NCBI GenBank assembly: GCA_030615365.1
Contig: JAUWZM010000016.1
Coordinates: 1 to 42,853 of the forward strand
From: Candidatus Aerophobota bacterium
Lineage (GTDB): Bacteria > Aerophobota > Aerophobia > Aerophobales > B3-G15
Length of the DNA stretch: 42,853 bases
Direction: 5' to 3'
Below the pieces are notes generated by a model. That model did no database searches and was not told where the DNA came from. It saw only the letters and a program-made list of their open reading frames with translations. Positions within the stretch are counted from its first letter, which is position 1; each line of letters opens with the position of its first letter. Below are positions 25,695 to 33,425 of the stretch, one piece after another. A program made the translations under genes and the position numbers.

Positions 25695-26846
25695 TCATCT
25701 CTTTGCGCTTGAATCAAGAGGATACGTTCCGCATTCCTCAATTACCTCAGTTATTGCTTTGAGATTCTCTATTGGTGTACCATAAGGGGTAGCATCAGCA
25801 CTGCCAAGAATAAAGTTATCTCCTGGAGATACCTCTTTTAAAAGCTTTTTTACGTATTCTTTAATTTCTTCCGGAGATAATCCTGTAAAAGCAATGGGGT
25901 CAATTCCTCCCATCACTACTTTATTTTTACCCCATACCTTAACCGCCTCACCTATATTTAAATCCCCGGTAGGAAAAGGAGTGACATCAATTGTTCCATC
26001 ATCTTTTCCTCTATCTATCAAATTCATTAAATTCTGAAGTTTCCCACATCGGTGGATTAAGAATATCTTGTTCTTTTTATGGAGAATATCAGCATATTCA
26101 TTGAGCTGTCTTAAACAGTAACGCTCGTACATCTTGGGAGAGTGAAGAGTAGTAGAGGTATTTTCATGATCGATTACTACCTCAGCTGGAGATTCAGCAA
26201 TAATACGGTAAACCTCTTTACCCCTCTCATGCATTATACTCATAAGCTCTTCCATTTCTTTGGGATAGTCAGATAAATAATAATAGAATTTTTCCAGGCC
26301 CATATCAATCTGGAGAAGGTGTAAAAGTGGAGTACAAGGACTAGAGGTAGTAGCCAATCCATCTTCTCCTATACAATCGGCCTCTTTCTGAAATTCATTA
26401 AAATAAGGCTCATATTCAAGATTTTCCACAAGATATTTATAGACCTTTAAATCTTCCCGCTTTTTAATTTTGTACTCTGTTGGAAAAGGAATAAAAGGGG
26501 AATCTTTGGTAAATATAAATCTTTCCCTGAGGCTCCCTGTTGGCATCTCAAATGTGCGCACAACCTCACCGGTTTTTTTACCTCTTTCTATAGTTATTTT
26601 AATATTACCCTGGGATACTGGCCCGGAAGTAAATCTGGCTATTCCATGGATTAAACTGGTAAAAGTAGGCACATGCCTTTCCATTATATCTGCCCCAATG
26701 TATCTTAGGGCCTCTACTACATTCATTTTCATATTTTTTTCTAGTAGAGAATTTGTGAAATAGCCATCTATTAAAGGAGCCCAGGGGATACGATCAGGTT
26801 CTTGATGCCGCAATACAGCTAATAGTCTTTCTCTTGAAGTCATCAT
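25695..26846 (-). CDS. URO-D-like protein, paralogue 4 (MtaA/CmuA-like, HxC motif)
   Basis: 383 residues. It opens TSRERLLAVLRHQEPDRIPW, the standard start of MtaA/CmuA-type URO-D relatives. IDHENTSTTLHSPKMYERYC (about 225-244) and IFLIHRCGKLQNLMNLI (about 261-277) follow, with zinc-type His265-Arg-Cys267-Gly. VVMGGIDPIAFTGLSPEEIK (in part) is the usual later block, but the third Cys expected in the following LGSADATPYGTPIENL is absent. It is the most methyltransferase-like of the four paralogues. A corrinoid partner and a primary methyltransferase would be needed; none is present. It lies directly downstream of the GH172-type gene, 97 nt apart, and probably in one transcript. Confidence 0.87.
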   Translation of the reverse strand: MMTSRERLLAVLRHQEPDRIPWAPLIDGYFTNSLLEKNMKMNVVEALRYIGADIMERHVPTFTSLIHGIARFTSGPVSQGNIKITIERGKKTGEVVRTFEMPTGSLRERFIFTKDSPFIPFPTEYKIKKREDLKVYKYLVENLEYEPYFNEFQKEADCIGEDGLATTSSPCTPLLHLLQIDMGLEKFYYYLSDYPKEMEELMSIMHERGKEVYRIIAESPAEVVIDHENTSTTLHSPKMYERYCLRQLNEYADILHKKNKIFLIHRCGKLQNLMNLIDRGKDDGTIDVTPFPTGDLNIGEAVKVWGKNKVVMGGIDPIAFTGLSPEEIKEYVKKLLKEVSPGDNFILGSADATPYGTPIENLKAITEVIEECGTYPLDSSAKR

Positions 26847-26943
26847 CTCCTCCGCAAAATCATCAAGGTTTGGTAAACATCATAAAAATTTAGGCAAAGA
26901 AACTACGTCCTTTAGGTCGTGGAGGAATTGCCTTTCTTTCTTT

Positions 26944-28044
26944 CTATAGAGCTTTGGGCCGATAATCCATAGGCAGCCTTTTTTCCACGAGAGGCATAGG
27001 GGGAAATTTTTCATGAGGCTCTGTTTGATACCAATATGCAACACTGGAGTAAGTATTGGAAAGATTATTCGCATGACCATGTTCTATGGTAACCTTTATG
27101 GACTTATCAAAGCATATAGGATCTTCAATATGAAACCTATACATAGAATTTTTACCTGACCAATTTTTATTGGAAACTAAAGTAATCCCATGATAAGGAC
27201 TACTGTATTCCTGCGTAGGACACCAGGCAGTATTAAAGTAATCCTCGGTTCCTGTGCCCTGCAAAGTGGGATACTCATCACCATCAATAAAGATCATATC
27301 GTCTCCTTCACCAAACCAATCGTTTTTCTCATTACCTGAACACTCAATATTCAAGATACAGCCAACATAATGACCTTTACCCTCAGCCTTTAAGATGATG
27401 TAGTTTTCCTTACCGTTCAAGTTAGGAGTTAACCATATTTCTTTTCCATACTCTGTTATCCTGCCATTTTTAATTAGTCTTTTTGTATTATCTCCCCAGC
27501 CTTTCGTTGGATTTTCTGTTCTCCACTGAGCATGAAATCTTCCCCATCCGTCTTCCAAAGAGTCATACTCCTCATAATCAATATAGAAATAAAAGGCCCT
27601 TACGTCCTTTTTACATTCATTAGTTACCTCAATTCTTGCCCCATTGGCAAACGGCATCGGGAAAAAGCAATTAAAGGACTTTCCATCCTGAGGGGACATA
27701 GACAAAGGTAAAGATGTAAAGTTTTTAGTCAATCCATGTCCGATCCCGAAAAAATCTCCAATAGGCGTCTCTACACTGGGCTCTTTTTCCCCATCCCAGT
27801 ATATCCTTAACAGCATTTTCCGAAGATAGTACTTTTCCTCGCAGGCAATAGTGCACCAAATATGAGTAATACAACCAGCTCCTTTGATCCTTGCTATATC
27901 TATAGTTTTTCCAGCAGGAATGGGTATAAAATCTACATTCCCTCCTTTTCTGTCCCAGCTGGAAATTCTTTTTCGACGACAATCCCTTAGCCTCGCTAAA
28001 CCTCTCAATGGGCTTGCTCCTACCCCTTTACCTATATGTTCCAT
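26944..28044 (-). CDS. DUF2961 protein (GH172-type furanosidase-like)
   Basis: 366 residues, no signal peptide. DUF2961 hallmarks are RKRISSWDRKGGNVDFIPIP (residues 24-43), GAGCITHIWCT, VETPIGDFFGIGHG, NCFFPMPFANGARIEVTN (in part) and DGDEYPTLQGTGTEDYFNTAW (in part), with Glu267-Asp268. From established knowledge, DUF2961 is CAZy family GH172, with alpha-D-arabinofuranosidase and fructofuranosidase activities; Glu267 is a plausible catalytic acid by position in the motif, but this is inference. It is the first gene of the minus-strand cluster and has its own LacI-type promoter-operator (28307-28362). It pairs functionally with the secreted DUF4185 protein at 5834-6910. Confidence 0.88.
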   Translation of the reverse strand: MEHIGKGVGASPLRGLARLRDCRRKRISSWDRKGGNVDFIPIPAGKTIDIARIKGAGCITHIWCTIACEEKYYLRKMLLRIYWDGEKEPSVETPIGDFFGIGHGLTKNFTSLPLSMSPQDGKSFNCFFPMPFANGARIEVTNECKKDVRAFYFYIDYEEYDSLEDGWGRFHAQWRTENPTKGWGDNTKRLIKNGRITEYGKEIWLTPNLNGKENYIILKAEGKGHYVGCILNIECSGNEKNDWFGEGDDMIFIDGDEYPTLQGTGTEDYFNTAWCPTQEYSSPYHGITLVSNKNWSGKNSMYRFHIEDPICFDKSIKVTIEHGHANNLSNTYSSVAYWYQTEPHEKFPPMPLVEKRLPMDYRPKAL

Positions 28045-28144
28045 TGCTACCTCCTCATCTCACGTAATAGTTTGGCTTTTTTAAAACTTCCCCCTTTTTT
28101 CTCTGGCAATTGTAGCTACCCAATTCAGTAGTGATTCGTAGAAT

Positions 28145-28200
28145 TGTAGCCTGCCCAATTCAGTAGGCGGTTTTAATACGCCGATAAATCGGTAAACTAC
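28145..28200. repeat. TGTAG...CTAC cloverleaf-like palindrome, copy 2
   Basis: 56 nt with the plan of copy 1. Inner stems CTGCC/GTAGGCGG and GCCGAT/ATCGGT, and the same TTTTAATACGCCGATAAATC core as copy 1. A further degenerate piece precedes it (about 28110-28144). Confidence 0.65.
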
Positions 28201-28306
28201 TAAACAGCTCATAAGCTCTTAGCAAATGCAAGATAGCTCTGGATAAGCTCTTAGCCTTAGCTCTTACCTATTACCATCTCGCCGTGCATATTAGGTTTTT
28301 CGTTTC

Positions 28307-28362
28307 TTATGGTAAAATTTGATATCGTTACACGATACTACTGAATAAAAAAAATTTGTCAA
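28307..28362 (-). promoter_or_regulatory. Promoter with LacI-type operator, copy 4
   Basis: Minus strand: -35 TTGACA (28357-28362), 16-nt spacer, -10 TAGTAT (28335-28340), then TAACGATATCAAATTTTA and CATAA (28307-28334). Downstream the sequence AAACGAAAAACCTAA resembles a mutated lacI start (ATGCGAAAGACTTTAA). It is the likely promoter of the DUF2961 gene at 26944-28044. Confidence 0.7.
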
Positions 28363-28406
28363 GAGAAAATTTTGCTCCTTTTTCTGAAGAATAAGGGTAT
28401 TAACGA

Positions 28407-28463
28407 TGTAGTGCAGACCTTTAGGTCTGCTTGATTTGGCAGGTCTAAAAGACCTGCACTACA
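28407..28463. repeat. TGTAG...CTACA cloverleaf-like palindrome, copy 3
   Basis: 57 nt. Outer arms TGTAGTGCAG and CTGCACTACA. Inner hairpins CAGACC/GGTCTG and CAGGTC/GACCTG. TTGGCA (28436-28441) and TACAAT (28460-28465), 18 nt apart, could make a plus-strand promoter reading out of this element. Confidence 0.65.
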
Positions 28464-28521
28464 ATAACAAAGTGAGTTTTCCTGAAACTTTAGAGAGCCC
28501 TGAAAAATTCTTTTTCTTTTT

Positions 28522-28698
28522 GCTGCTCGGCGAGGTGTTTCCATAAGGCCGCGGCGATCAAGGCGGGTCTATGAGTTCAAACTCTTAGTTATCCTGCAAC
28601 TTGAGACATCGCCCATAAGAGCCATAGCATAAAGATAAGAGTAGAACTTAGCCGCAACGTTGGAAAGCATCGAGCAAAGAGCAGCCTCAGACTTTTTT
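28522..28698 (+). ncRNA. Candidate structured RNA, possibly 6S-like
   Basis: A gene-free stretch with long-range pairing. GCTGCTC (28522-28528) pairs with GAGCAGC (28679-28685), TTTCC (28538-28542) with GGAAA (28662-28666) and GCGGC (28551-28555) with GCCGC (28651-28655). Smaller hairpins lie in the centre (GAGT TCAA ACTC). A T6 run follows at about 28693. The size (about 170 nt) and long closing helix with an internal bubble resemble 6S RNA, but no covariance support is available, so another RNA or chance pairing cannot be excluded. No protein gene was seen in 28464-28776. Confidence 0.35.
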
Positions 28699-28776
28699 CA
28701 GAGTCCTTTAGGAAATTTGACCAAATCAATATAGTGCATTACTATAAAGATAGCTTCAACTATTCTGGAAAAGAAA

Positions 28777-29322
28777 ATGGGAGAAATTAGACTATCCCCC
28801 CTGGTAAAATTAATTGTGGGTATGATTTCGGCAAAAAAGGATTTATTTAAAGAGGTGCAGGAGGCTATGGAACAAAAATTTGGCCCAATTGACTTTCAAA
28901 GCCTCCCTCTTTTTTTCACCAACACCAGATACTATGAGAATGAAATGGGCAAAAATCTTAAAAGAAAATTCCTCAGCTTCCGCTCATTAATTGATCCTGA
29001 AGAAATTGCCCAGATTAAATTATTTACCAATGAATTAGAGCAATCCTTCCTATACCCTAATTCCAAAGAAAGGCTCATAAATATTGATCCGGGCTATATA
29101 TCTTCCGCTAAATTAATTTTAGCTACTACCAAAAATTACGCCCATCGGATTTACATAGGGAAAGGGATGTACGCAGAAGTAACTTTAAGATACGAGGGTA
29201 AAAGCTTTAAACCCTGGGAATGGACTTATCCAGATTACAAAAGTGAAGCGTATCTTCAAATTTTTCACCAGATAAGAAGGATTTATCGACAGCAATTAAA
29301 GGGCAAAAATGAATATTCTTGA
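28777..29322 (+). CDS. DUF4416 family protein
   Basis: 181 residues, the normal length of DUF4416. Characteristic blocks are KLIVGMISAKKDLF (about 11-24), FFTNTRYYENEMGKNLKRKFLSF (in part; about 46-69), INIDPGYISSAKLILATTKN (about 100-119), HRIYIGKGMYAEVTLRY and EWTYPDYKSEAY. The function of the family is unknown. It is the first gene of the plus-strand run, 83 nt before the transaldolase-like gene; it is common in deep-branching anaerobes near housekeeping genes. Confidence 0.88.
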   Translation: MGEIRLSPLVKLIVGMISAKKDLFKEVQEAMEQKFGPIDFQSLPLFFTNTRYYENEMGKNLKRKFLSFRSLIDPEEIAQIKLFTNELEQSFLYPNSKERLINIDPGYISSAKLILATTKNYAHRIYIGKGMYAEVTLRYEGKSFKPWEWTYPDYKSEAYLQIFHQIRRIYRQQLKGKNEYS

Positions 29323-29405
29323 CTGAAATGGTAAAATTGCTATAAATATAAAATTAACTTACCATCAGAAGGAAAGGAAAGATAATATACTAAGGAGAGA
29401 AAAAA

Positions 29406-30320
29406 ATGAAAATTTTTGTGGATACCGCAAAACTAGATGAAATTAAAGAGGCCTGCAGCTGGGGAATAGTAGATGGAGTAACTACCAATCCCTCATTGAT
29501 AAAAAAAGCTGTCGATGCAGAAAAACTCCAGGGCAAAAATATAAATATAGCTGATTATATTAGGGAAATATGCATTACTGCTGGTAAAGGGAATCCAGTT
29601 AGCCTGGAGGTAATTAGCTTAACCAGTAAGGAAATGGTCCGGGAAGGGCTGTTATTGTATGAAAAGTTTAACTCGGTTGCCCAAAATGTAGCTATAAAGG
29701 TTCCCATTAATACCTCTACTAACAGTTCTTTCCTGGAAAATTATGAAGGTTTAAAAACCATAAAAGAACTAAGCGGACAGGGTATCCCAATTAACTGCAC
29801 TCTAATAATGACTCCAGAACAGGCTCTTCTGGCAGCTAAGGCAGGAGCAAGTTATGCTAGTCCCTTTGCGGGAAGAGTAGATGATTACATAAGGAAAAAT
29901 TTGGGGATTGGCCTTACGAAGGGAGATTATTTTGACCCTGAATTAATAGAGAGAATCAGTGAGGCTAATTTTGAGGAGTGTCTGGAAAATTACTTTAATG
30001 AAGAGATTAATGTTATCTACCAGGACAGGAAAGTAAAAGAGGCCGCTAACTTAGGAAAAGATAATGGTATTGAAAGTGGAGTTGATCTGGTAAGAAGTAT
30101 TGTAACTATTTATCTGAATTACGGGATAAGAACCGAGATAATAGCTGCCAGCATGAGAAACGCAAGGCAGATAAGAGAAATAGCCGAAGCAGGAGCTCAT
30201 ATTGCCACCATACCCTTTGCCGTGATTGAACAGATGATACAGCACCCTAAAACCCGTGAGGGGGTTGAGCGTTTCTCCGCTGATGTTGTTCCTGAGTATA
30301 AACAGTTATTCAAAAAATGA
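29406..30320 (+). CDS. Transaldolase / fructose-6-phosphate-aldolase-like protein, long form
   Basis: 304 residues. The N-terminus [20 protein letters not shown] and [10 protein letters not shown] match the FSA/MipB/TalC group, and Lys98 in VAIKVP is the Schiff-base lysine. [32 protein letters not shown] (in part; 129-160) is the usual barrel block. FSA proteins are about 215-220 residues; here residues about 163-225 are an extra segment ([20 protein letters not shown] and onward) before the barrel resumes with [21 protein letters not shown] (in part). It likely catalyses reversible aldol cleavage of a sugar phosphate. The gene overlaps uvrB by 4 nt (ATGA). The ribosome-binding site is AAGGAGAG. 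Confidence 0.85.
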   Translation: MKIFVDTAKLDEIKEACSWGIVDGVTTNPSLIKKAVDAEKLQGKNINIADYIREICITAGKGNPVSLEVISLTSKEMVREGLLLYEKFNSVAQNVAIKVPINTSTNSSFLENYEGLKTIKELSGQGIPINCTLIMTPEQALLAAKAGASYASPFAGRVDDYIRKNLGIGLTKGDYFDPELIERISEANFEECLENYFNEEINVIYQDRKVKEAANLGKDNGIESGVDLVRSIVTIYLNYGIRTEIIAASMRNARQIREIAEAGAHIATIPFAVIEQMIQHPKTREGVERFSADVVPEYKQLFKK

Positions 30321-32299
30321 AAAAAGCTCACTTTCAGCTAATTACTCATTTAAGACCTCAGGGAGATCAACCTAAGGCTATTGAGAAACTCACAGAAGGG
30401 ATGCTGAGGGGATATAAAGAGCAAACTCTAATAGGAGTGACAGGCAGTGGAAAGACATTCACTATGGCGAATGTTATCCAAAATATAGGAAAACCAGCTC
30501 TGATAATCTCTCATAATAAGACCTTAGCAGCCCAACTGTTTAGTGAGTTCTCCTCTCTTTTCCCCAATAATAGAGTGGAGTACTTTGTCTCCTATTACGA
30601 TTACTATCAACCTGAGGCTTATCTTCCTCAAACTGATACTTATATTGAAAAGGATGCTTCCATAAATGAAAAAATTGATATGATGCGTCACTCAGCAACT
30701 CGAAGTCTCCTGGAACGCCCCGACACCATAATTGTAGCCAGCGTGAGTTGCATTTATGGATTGGGCTCTCCTCGAGATTATCAAGAAATGCTCTTAAAAG
30801 TCAAAACAGGAGAAGAGATACCTCGCAAGACAATCCTTAAAAAACTGGTGCAGATAAGATACAAGCGTAATGATATTGATTTTTCCCGAGGAAATTTTAG
30901 AGTAAGGGGTGATTTAATTGAGATATTTCCTGCTTATGAAGACAATGCAATTAGAATAGAGCTGTGGGGAGACGAGGTAGAGAAAATCTCATCCTTTGAT
31001 CCTCTCACTGGAAAGGTAAAAGAATATGCAAATGAGATGTATATTTATCCAGCTACTCACTACCTTGCTCCTCCCGATAGGGTAAGTTATGCTCTGGATG
31101 CCATTGAAAAAGAGCTAAAACACAGATTGGAGGAGCTTCACAGTCAAGGTAAATTGCTGGAAGCTCAGAGGCTAAAATCAAGGACTCACTATGATCTGGA
31201 AATGATAAAGGAGATTGGCTACTGCACAGGGATAGAAAACTATTCTCGCTACTTTGATGGAAGAGTTTCAGGTGAGAGACCTTTCTGCTTGCTGGACTAT
31301 TTTCCCCAGGGCTATTTGCTCTTTATAGATGAATCTCATCAAACTATTCCTCAACTACATGCGATGTACGGAGGGGATAGATCCCGTAAAAATAATCTGG
31401 TACACTATGGTTTTCGTCTTCCCTCAGCTTATGATAATCGTCCCTTAAAGTTTGGCGAATTTGAGAGCTTGATCAATCAAGTAATTTATGTCTCAGCTAC
31501 ACCTTCCCTTTATGAGTTTGAGAGAAGCTCGCAGATAGTAGAACAAATCATTCGTCCTACAGGTCTGGTAGATCCCATGATGAATATAAAGACAACTACT
31601 TCACCCGTAGATGATCTTTTAGAAGAGATTAAAAAAAGGGTAGAAAAGCGGCAAAGAGTTCTGGTAATCACCTTAACCAAGAGAATGGCCGAGGATTTAA
31701 CTGAATATTTTGATGATATTGGAGTAAAGGTGAGATATCTTCACTCAGAGGTAGAAACAATTGAGAGATCTAAAATCTTAAGAGAATTAAGGTTGGGAGA
31801 ATTTGATGTCTTAGTTGGTATTAATCTTCTGCGAGAGGGATTGGATCTTCCTGAAGTTTCTCTGGTAGCTATTTTAGATGCTGATAAAGAGGGATTCTTA
31901 AGATCGGAAACTTCCCTAATTCAAACAGCAGGTAGAACTGCTCGAAATGTAGATGGAGAAGTAATACTCTACGCCAATAAAACTACCTCTTCTATGGAGA
32001 GGGCCATCAGGGAAACCGGGAGAAGGAGAGAAATTCAACTCCAATACAATAAAGAGCACAATATTACCCCTCAAACTATTCAAAAGACCATTTTAGCTGA
32101 TATTGAAATGTACACCAGCGAAAGATATGAAAAATTAGCCATAAAAGAGGAGGAAGAAGAATATGTTCCAGCCTCAGAGATACCTCGTTTAATTAAGATA
32201 TTAGAAAAGAAGATGAAATTAGCGGCTGAAAACTTAGAATTTGAATTTGCAGCCGATTGTCGAGATCGAATAAAAAGATTAAAAAAAACAGGAGAGTAG
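30317..32299 (+). CDS. uvrB: UvrABC excision nuclease subunit B
   Basis: 660 residues, typical length. Walker A GVTGSGKT at residues 40-47, the DNA-clamping beta-hairpin region [20 protein letters not shown] (in part; about 95-115), the DEAD-type box [19 protein letters not shown], and motif [11 protein letters not shown]. The C-terminal UVR domain ([34 protein letters not shown], in part) ends the protein and binds UvrC. It verifies DNA damage after UvrA loading in nucleotide excision repair. It starts inside the end of the transaldolase-like gene and is followed 1 nt later by a V-ATPase subunit gene. Confidence 0.98.
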   Translation: MKKAHFQLITHLRPQGDQPKAIEKLTEGMLRGYKEQTLIGVTGSGKTFTMANVIQNIGKPALIISHNKTLAAQLFSEFSSLFPNNRVEYFVSYYDYYQPEAYLPQTDTYIEKDASINEKIDMMRHSATRSLLERPDTIIVASVSCIYGLGSPRDYQEMLLKVKTGEEIPRKTILKKLVQIRYKRNDIDFSRGNFRVRGDLIEIFPAYEDNAIRIELWGDEVEKISSFDPLTGKVKEYANEMYIYPATHYLAPPDRVSYALDAIEKELKHRLEELHSQGKLLEAQRLKSRTHYDLEMIKEIGYCTGIENYSRYFDGRVSGERPFCLLDYFPQGYLLFIDESHQTIPQLHAMYGGDRSRKNNLVHYGFRLPSAYDNRPLKFGEFESLINQVIYVSATPSLYEFERSSQIVEQIIRPTGLVDPMMNIKTTTSPVDDLLEEIKKRVEKRQRVLVITLTKRMAEDLTEYFDDIGVKVRYLHSEVETIERSKILRELRLGEFDVLVGINLLREGLDLPEVSLVAILDADKEGFLRSETSLIQTAGRTARNVDGEVILYANKTTSSMERAIRETGRRREIQLQYNKEHNITPQTIQKTILADIEMYTSERYEKLAIKEEEEEYVPASEIPRLIKILEKKMKLAAENLEFEFAADCRDRIKRLKKTGE

Positions 32300-32300
32300 A

Positions 32301-32774
32301 ATGACGTATGGTTTAGCGTTAGCTCTATTAGGAGCAGGATTAGCTGTAGCATTGGCTGGAGTAGGTTCCAGTATTGGAATTGGGTATGCCGGACAGGCCA
32401 GTGCGGGTGCAATGACTGAGGACCCAGAAAACTTTGGTAGGTATCTCATTCTCACTGCGTTGCCTGGAACCCAGGGAATTTATGGTTTCATAGCCTCTTT
32501 TCTCATAATAATGAAGGTCAATTTGATAGGCGGATCCCCAGCTGAACTCAATATGGCCCAGGGATGGTCTCTCTTTTTGTCTGCTCTTCCCATAGCCATT
32601 CTTGGTCTCGTCTCTGCCATTCATCAGGGAAAAGTGTGTTCCGCTGGCATAGGACTTACAGTAAAAAGACCAGGCGATTCAATGAAAGCAATGGTTTTAG
32701 CTGTTTTTGTAGAGTTTTATGCGGTGCTGGGCTTACTTGTCACCATTTTCATAGTGAACGGCATAAAGATTTAA
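32301..32774 (+). CDS. ntpK: V-type ATP synthase subunit K (Na+-type rotor ring)
   Basis: 157 residues with four transmembrane helices in two hairpins, as in duplicated V-type K subunits. The Na+ ligands of the Enterococcus hirae NtpK site can be matched: Leu54, Thr57 and Gln58 (LPGTQG), Tyr61, Gln109 (IHQG) and Glu138 (FVEFY), with the same local spacing. This predicts a Na+-coupled ring in the membrane. The start is at ATG 32301 after GGAGAGTA, one nucleotide past the uvrB stop. Subunit E follows at 32791. Genes for I, C, F, A, B and D are absent from the window, so the complex must be completed elsewhere. Confidence 0.93.
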   Translation: MTYGLALALLGAGLAVALAGVGSSIGIGYAGQASAGAMTEDPENFGRYLILTALPGTQGIYGFIASFLIIMKVNLIGGSPAELNMAQGWSLFLSALPIAILGLVSAIHQGKVCSAGIGLTVKRPGDSMKAMVLAVFVEFYAVLGLLVTIFIVNGIKI

Positions 32775-32790
32775 TATATACCAGGAGATA

Positions 32791-33411
32791 ATGATGGGAT
32801 TAGAGGACATACTAAAAAATATCGAGAAAAAAGTGAGCACGGAAATTGAGAAATTAACCCTGGAGGCAGAAAAAGAAAAAAAGAAGATCATTGATAAAGC
32901 CACAGAAGAAGCCCAAGAAAAAAAGAAAAGCTTGCTAAAGAAATTTAAAAAAGAAGCTGAGGATGAGAAAAGAAAGAGATTGATCAAGGCTAAAATGGAA
33001 GGGAAGAATGAAATTTTAGCTCTCAAGCAAAAGTTTATGACAGATGCTTTCCAAAAGGCAAAACAAGAATTTGATAATTTAGATAAAAGAGAGTATTTAG
33101 CCCTTTTTAAAGAATCCCTTTTATCTACTATAGATTCTGGAGAGGAAAAAATTTTGATCTCACCCAGGGATACGTCAATAGTAAATGAGCAATTTATAAG
33201 AGAAATTGAAAATGAGCTACGCAAAATGGGTAAGAAGGGAAAGCTAAAGTTTGTCCCAGAACTTGATGAGAGCGAGCGGGGATTTATTATTAGAAAAAAG
33301 GGAATGCAGATAAATCGCACCCTCTCTACCCTCTTTTCTGAGTTAAAGGATAAAATAGAAATTGAGATAGCCAGGCGGTTATTTAACCCAAATTCGGTAA
33401 TTCAAAATTGA
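32791..33411 (+). CDS. ntpE: V-type ATP synthase subunit E-like (peripheral stalk)
   Basis: 206 residues. The N-terminal half (about residues 5-90) is a highly charged Lys/Glu-rich coiled coil (EKEKKKIIDKATEEAQEKKK). The C-terminal half has the globular E-subunit pattern (LLSTIDSGEEKILISPRD, GFIIRKKGMQINRTLSTLF, ARRLF). It would form the peripheral stalk of the V-ATPase. Two ATGs lie next to each other (32791, 32794); AGGAG at 32783-32787 favours the second. It comes 16 nt after subunit K. Confidence 0.85.
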   Translation: MMGLEDILKNIEKKVSTEIEKLTLEAEKEKKKIIDKATEEAQEKKKSLLKKFKKEAEDEKRKRLIKAKMEGKNEILALKQKFMTDAFQKAKQEFDNLDKREYLALFKESLLSTIDSGEEKILISPRDTSIVNEQFIREIENELRKMGKKGKLKFVPELDESERGFIIRKKGMQINRTLSTLFSELKDKIEIEIARRLFNPNSVIQN

Positions 33412-33425
33412 ACAGAGGAGTTACT

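Noticed and set aside
32340..33320. Minus-strand frames opposite the V-ATPase genes
   Set aside because: They are low-complexity mirror frames of the K and E subunit genes, which have clear family motifs.
33393..33413. TTCAAAATTGAAC resembling the TA operator
   Set aside because: It lies in the last codons of the subunit E gene, lacks a nearby -10 box, and is better explained by a dispersed ATTCGGTAATTCA motif.
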